Shown here piece after piece: positions 62,802 through 64,000 of a stretch of 64,000 bases of DNA. Position 1 is the stretch's first letter. Every line of letters starts with the position of its first letter. The position numbers were made by a program, and so were the translations under genes. The stretch comes from Selenomonadales bacterium 4137-cl (GTDB taxonomy: Bacteria > Bacillota > Negativicutes > Sporomusales > UBA7701). The stretch lies in the NCBI GenBank assembly GCA_032334055.1, contig JAUOZS010000001.1:248001-312000 (forward strand), read 5' to 3'. The notes under the pieces were generated by a model that saw only the letters and a program-made list of their open reading frames with translations, did no database searches and was not told where the DNA came from.

Positions 62802-63974
62802 ATGAAAGGTAAAACAGCGATGTCGCTGTTGGCGGCCTTGGCCTTTCTGGCCACGACGGCGGTGACGCCGGTCTGGGCGGAGGAATACACCGCCCTCGTA
62901 GCCGAGGAAGGCGCGGTGGCGTTCAACACCGCCCAGGGGGTCGGGAGCCAGGTGAACGGCGGCGAGGATAACTACGCCACCGGCATCGGCGCCTTCATCA
63001 GCGGCGGCAGCTTCAATCAGGCCGCCGGCGTAGGCGCCCTCGTATCCGAGGCCTCCGGCGCACAGGTTGCCGGCATCGGCGCGGTCGCCATCGGCAATTA
63101 CAACACCGCCATCGGTACCGGCGTAGTCGTCAACGGCGGCACCTACGAGGATTCCTCCACGGCGGCCGCCAGTTCCGCCAGTTTGCCCAATGTCGGGACA
63201 GGCTACGGTGCGGTAGCCTTGGGCGAGGGCAACACGGCGGTCGGTGCTTACAGCGCGGCTGTCGGCCAGGGCAATGCAGCGTACGGTCTGGGCGCGACCG
63301 CCTACGGTCTCGGCAACGCGGCGTTCGGCATGGGCGCGACCGCCGGCTACAGCGAGCCTACGGTGGGAGCGACCGCTATTGGAGCATATTCAAGGGCTGA
63401 CGGTCAGTTTGACACCGCCATCGGCGCCGAAGCCTGGGCGTACGGCGGCAACAGCGTCGCTCTCGGCGCCGGGTCGGTCGCCGACCAGCCGAACACCGTA
63501 TCGGTCGGTTCCACCGGCAACGAGCGGCGGATCACCAACGTCGCTCCCGGCATCTACAGCACCGACGCGGTCAATATGAGCCAGTTGTGGGACACCCACG
63601 ACAAGATGAACCGTCTCGGAGCCACGGCGATGGCCATGACCGGCCTGGCGCCGATGGCCTACAATCCCAAGGAGCCGACCCAGTACGCTGCGGCTATCGG
63701 CACCTACAGCGGCAAGCAGGCGATCGCGCTCGGCCTCTTCCACTACACCAAGGAATCGGTCATGCTCAACGCGGCCTTCGGCTGGAGCGCCGACGGCTGG
63801 GAGAAGGCCGGCCGGATAGGCGTCACTTGGACGGGCGGCAGGGCCACGAAGAAAGTGCCTGCCGATAACACGGTTCATGTCAGCAACGTACCCGGCGATG
63901 CCTCAGCCCCCGAAGGTGGCATCCAGGACCGCGTGAATAAGCTGCTGCAGGACTACAGCGCTCAGCAGAACTAA
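62802..63974 (+). CDS. YadA-like trimeric autotransporter with C-terminal tail
   Basis: 390-residue protein from ATG 62802 (GGGGGAG site). A signal peptide (1-26, ending VWA) leads to a YadA-type head of 14-residue repeats (AVALGEGNTAVGAYSAAVGQ style), a neck/stalk start (STDAVNMSQLW) and a YadA membrane-anchor domain (about residues 270-343: GATAMAMTGLAPMAY to GRIGVTWTGG). Unlike classic autotransporters, which end at the last barrel strand, some 45 residues follow (charged, with a predicted helix GIQDRVNKLLQDYSAQ) that would lie in the periplasm. Confidence 0.88.
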   Translation: MKGKTAMSLLAALAFLATTAVTPVWAEEYTALVAEEGAVAFNTAQGVGSQVNGGEDNYATGIGAFISGGSFNQAAGVGALVSEASGAQVAGIGAVAIGNYNTAIGTGVVVNGGTYEDSSTAAASSASLPNVGTGYGAVALGEGNTAVGAYSAAVGQGNAAYGLGATAYGLGNAAFGMGATAGYSEPTVGATAIGAYSRADGQFDTAIGAEAWAYGGNSVALGAGSVADQPNTVSVGSTGNERRITNVAPGIYSTDAVNMSQLWDTHDKMNRLGATAMAMTGLAPMAYNPKEPTQYAAAIGTYSGKQAIALGLFHYTKESVMLNAAFGWSADGWEKAGRIGVTWTGGRATKKVPADNTVHVSNVPGDASAPEGGIQDRVNKLLQDYSAQQN

Positions 63975-64000
63975 GCGAGCGAAAGGCCAGGTGGTTATCC

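Noticed and set aside
1..64000. tRNA, rRNA, CRISPR arrays, insertion sequences, prophage genes
   Set aside because: Looked for while reading; no transposase, integrase, regular spaced repeats or cloverleaf-like sequence was seen.

Overview
The window (GC-rich, dense, no rRNA, tRNA, CRISPR array or insertion sequence seen) looks like a chromosome segment of an anaerobic, diderm Firmicute of the class Negativicutes, probably a Sporomusaceae-like organism. This is an inference from the mix of genes: an SLH-domain outer-membrane porin (OmpM type), a heptosyltransferase of lipopolysaccharide type and a YadA-type trimeric autotransporter (outer-membrane features), next to Firmicute-type RNase J, a PP2C/STAS partner-switching module and two [FeFe] hydrogenases.

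Layout. 1-3.5 kb: end of a DASS anion transporter, a secreted protein and the SLH porin. 3.5-9 kb: a sigma-54-controlled unit. An enhancer-binding protein whose sensor domain is a paralog of the PEP-hydrolase-like enzyme sits upstream of an operon coding UPF0261, that enzyme and a cupin; a near-perfect -24/-12 promoter and an upstream palindrome lie between them. 9-11 kb: ArsR regulator, thioredoxin-fold protein and permease with two related AT-rich operators. 11-13.6 kb: alpha/beta hydrolase and SelO. 13.7-15.2 kb: an unannotated candidate selenoprotein (in-frame TGA), a C_GCAxxG_C_C protein and an IscU-like scaffold. 15.3-19 kb: a four-gene partner-switching operon (STAS, RsbW-like kinase, lone NMT1/THI5 binding protein, Cache-HAMP-PP2C phosphatase). 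19.2-26 kb: two [FeFe] hydrogenase operons facing each other, one exported and membrane-anchored (large subunit, Tat small subunit, cytochrome b), one cytoplasmic and NADH-linked (HydC, HydB, HydA, [2Fe-2S] protein) with a candidate Rex site.

26-31.4 kb: RNase J, a GNAT, an alanine/ornithine-type racemase and a secreted C69 dipeptidase. 31.6-39.4 kb: heptosyltransferase, uronate-isomerase-like protein, an M24-fold protein lacking metal ligands, a Gfo/Idh/MocA oxidoreductase, and a MocR regulator divergent from an iron-sulfur flavoprotein and a B3/4-domain protein. 39.4-47.5 kb: signalling genes (LuxR-type response regulator, CheW, response regulator-HDOD, sensor kinase) around a rifampicin-phosphotransferase-like enzyme. 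47.6-54 kb: a NapH-NapG-like fusion ferredoxin, 2-keto-3-deoxygalactonate kinase and aldolase, and a TctCBA tripartite carboxylate transporter. 54-61 kb: SYLF protein, LarA homolog, small Cys-rich protein, and a MacB-like ABC exporter with adaptor. 61-64 kb: a secreted protein, a 9-fold repeat beta-solenoid-like protein and a YadA-like autotransporter with an unusual C-terminal tail.

The most noteworthy items are the hidden selenoprotein with its Fe-S-assembly neighbours, the sigma-54 circuit that uses an enzyme paralog as sensor, and the partner-switching operon with its own periplasmic binding protein. All family assignments are from reading the sequence; no database search was run.
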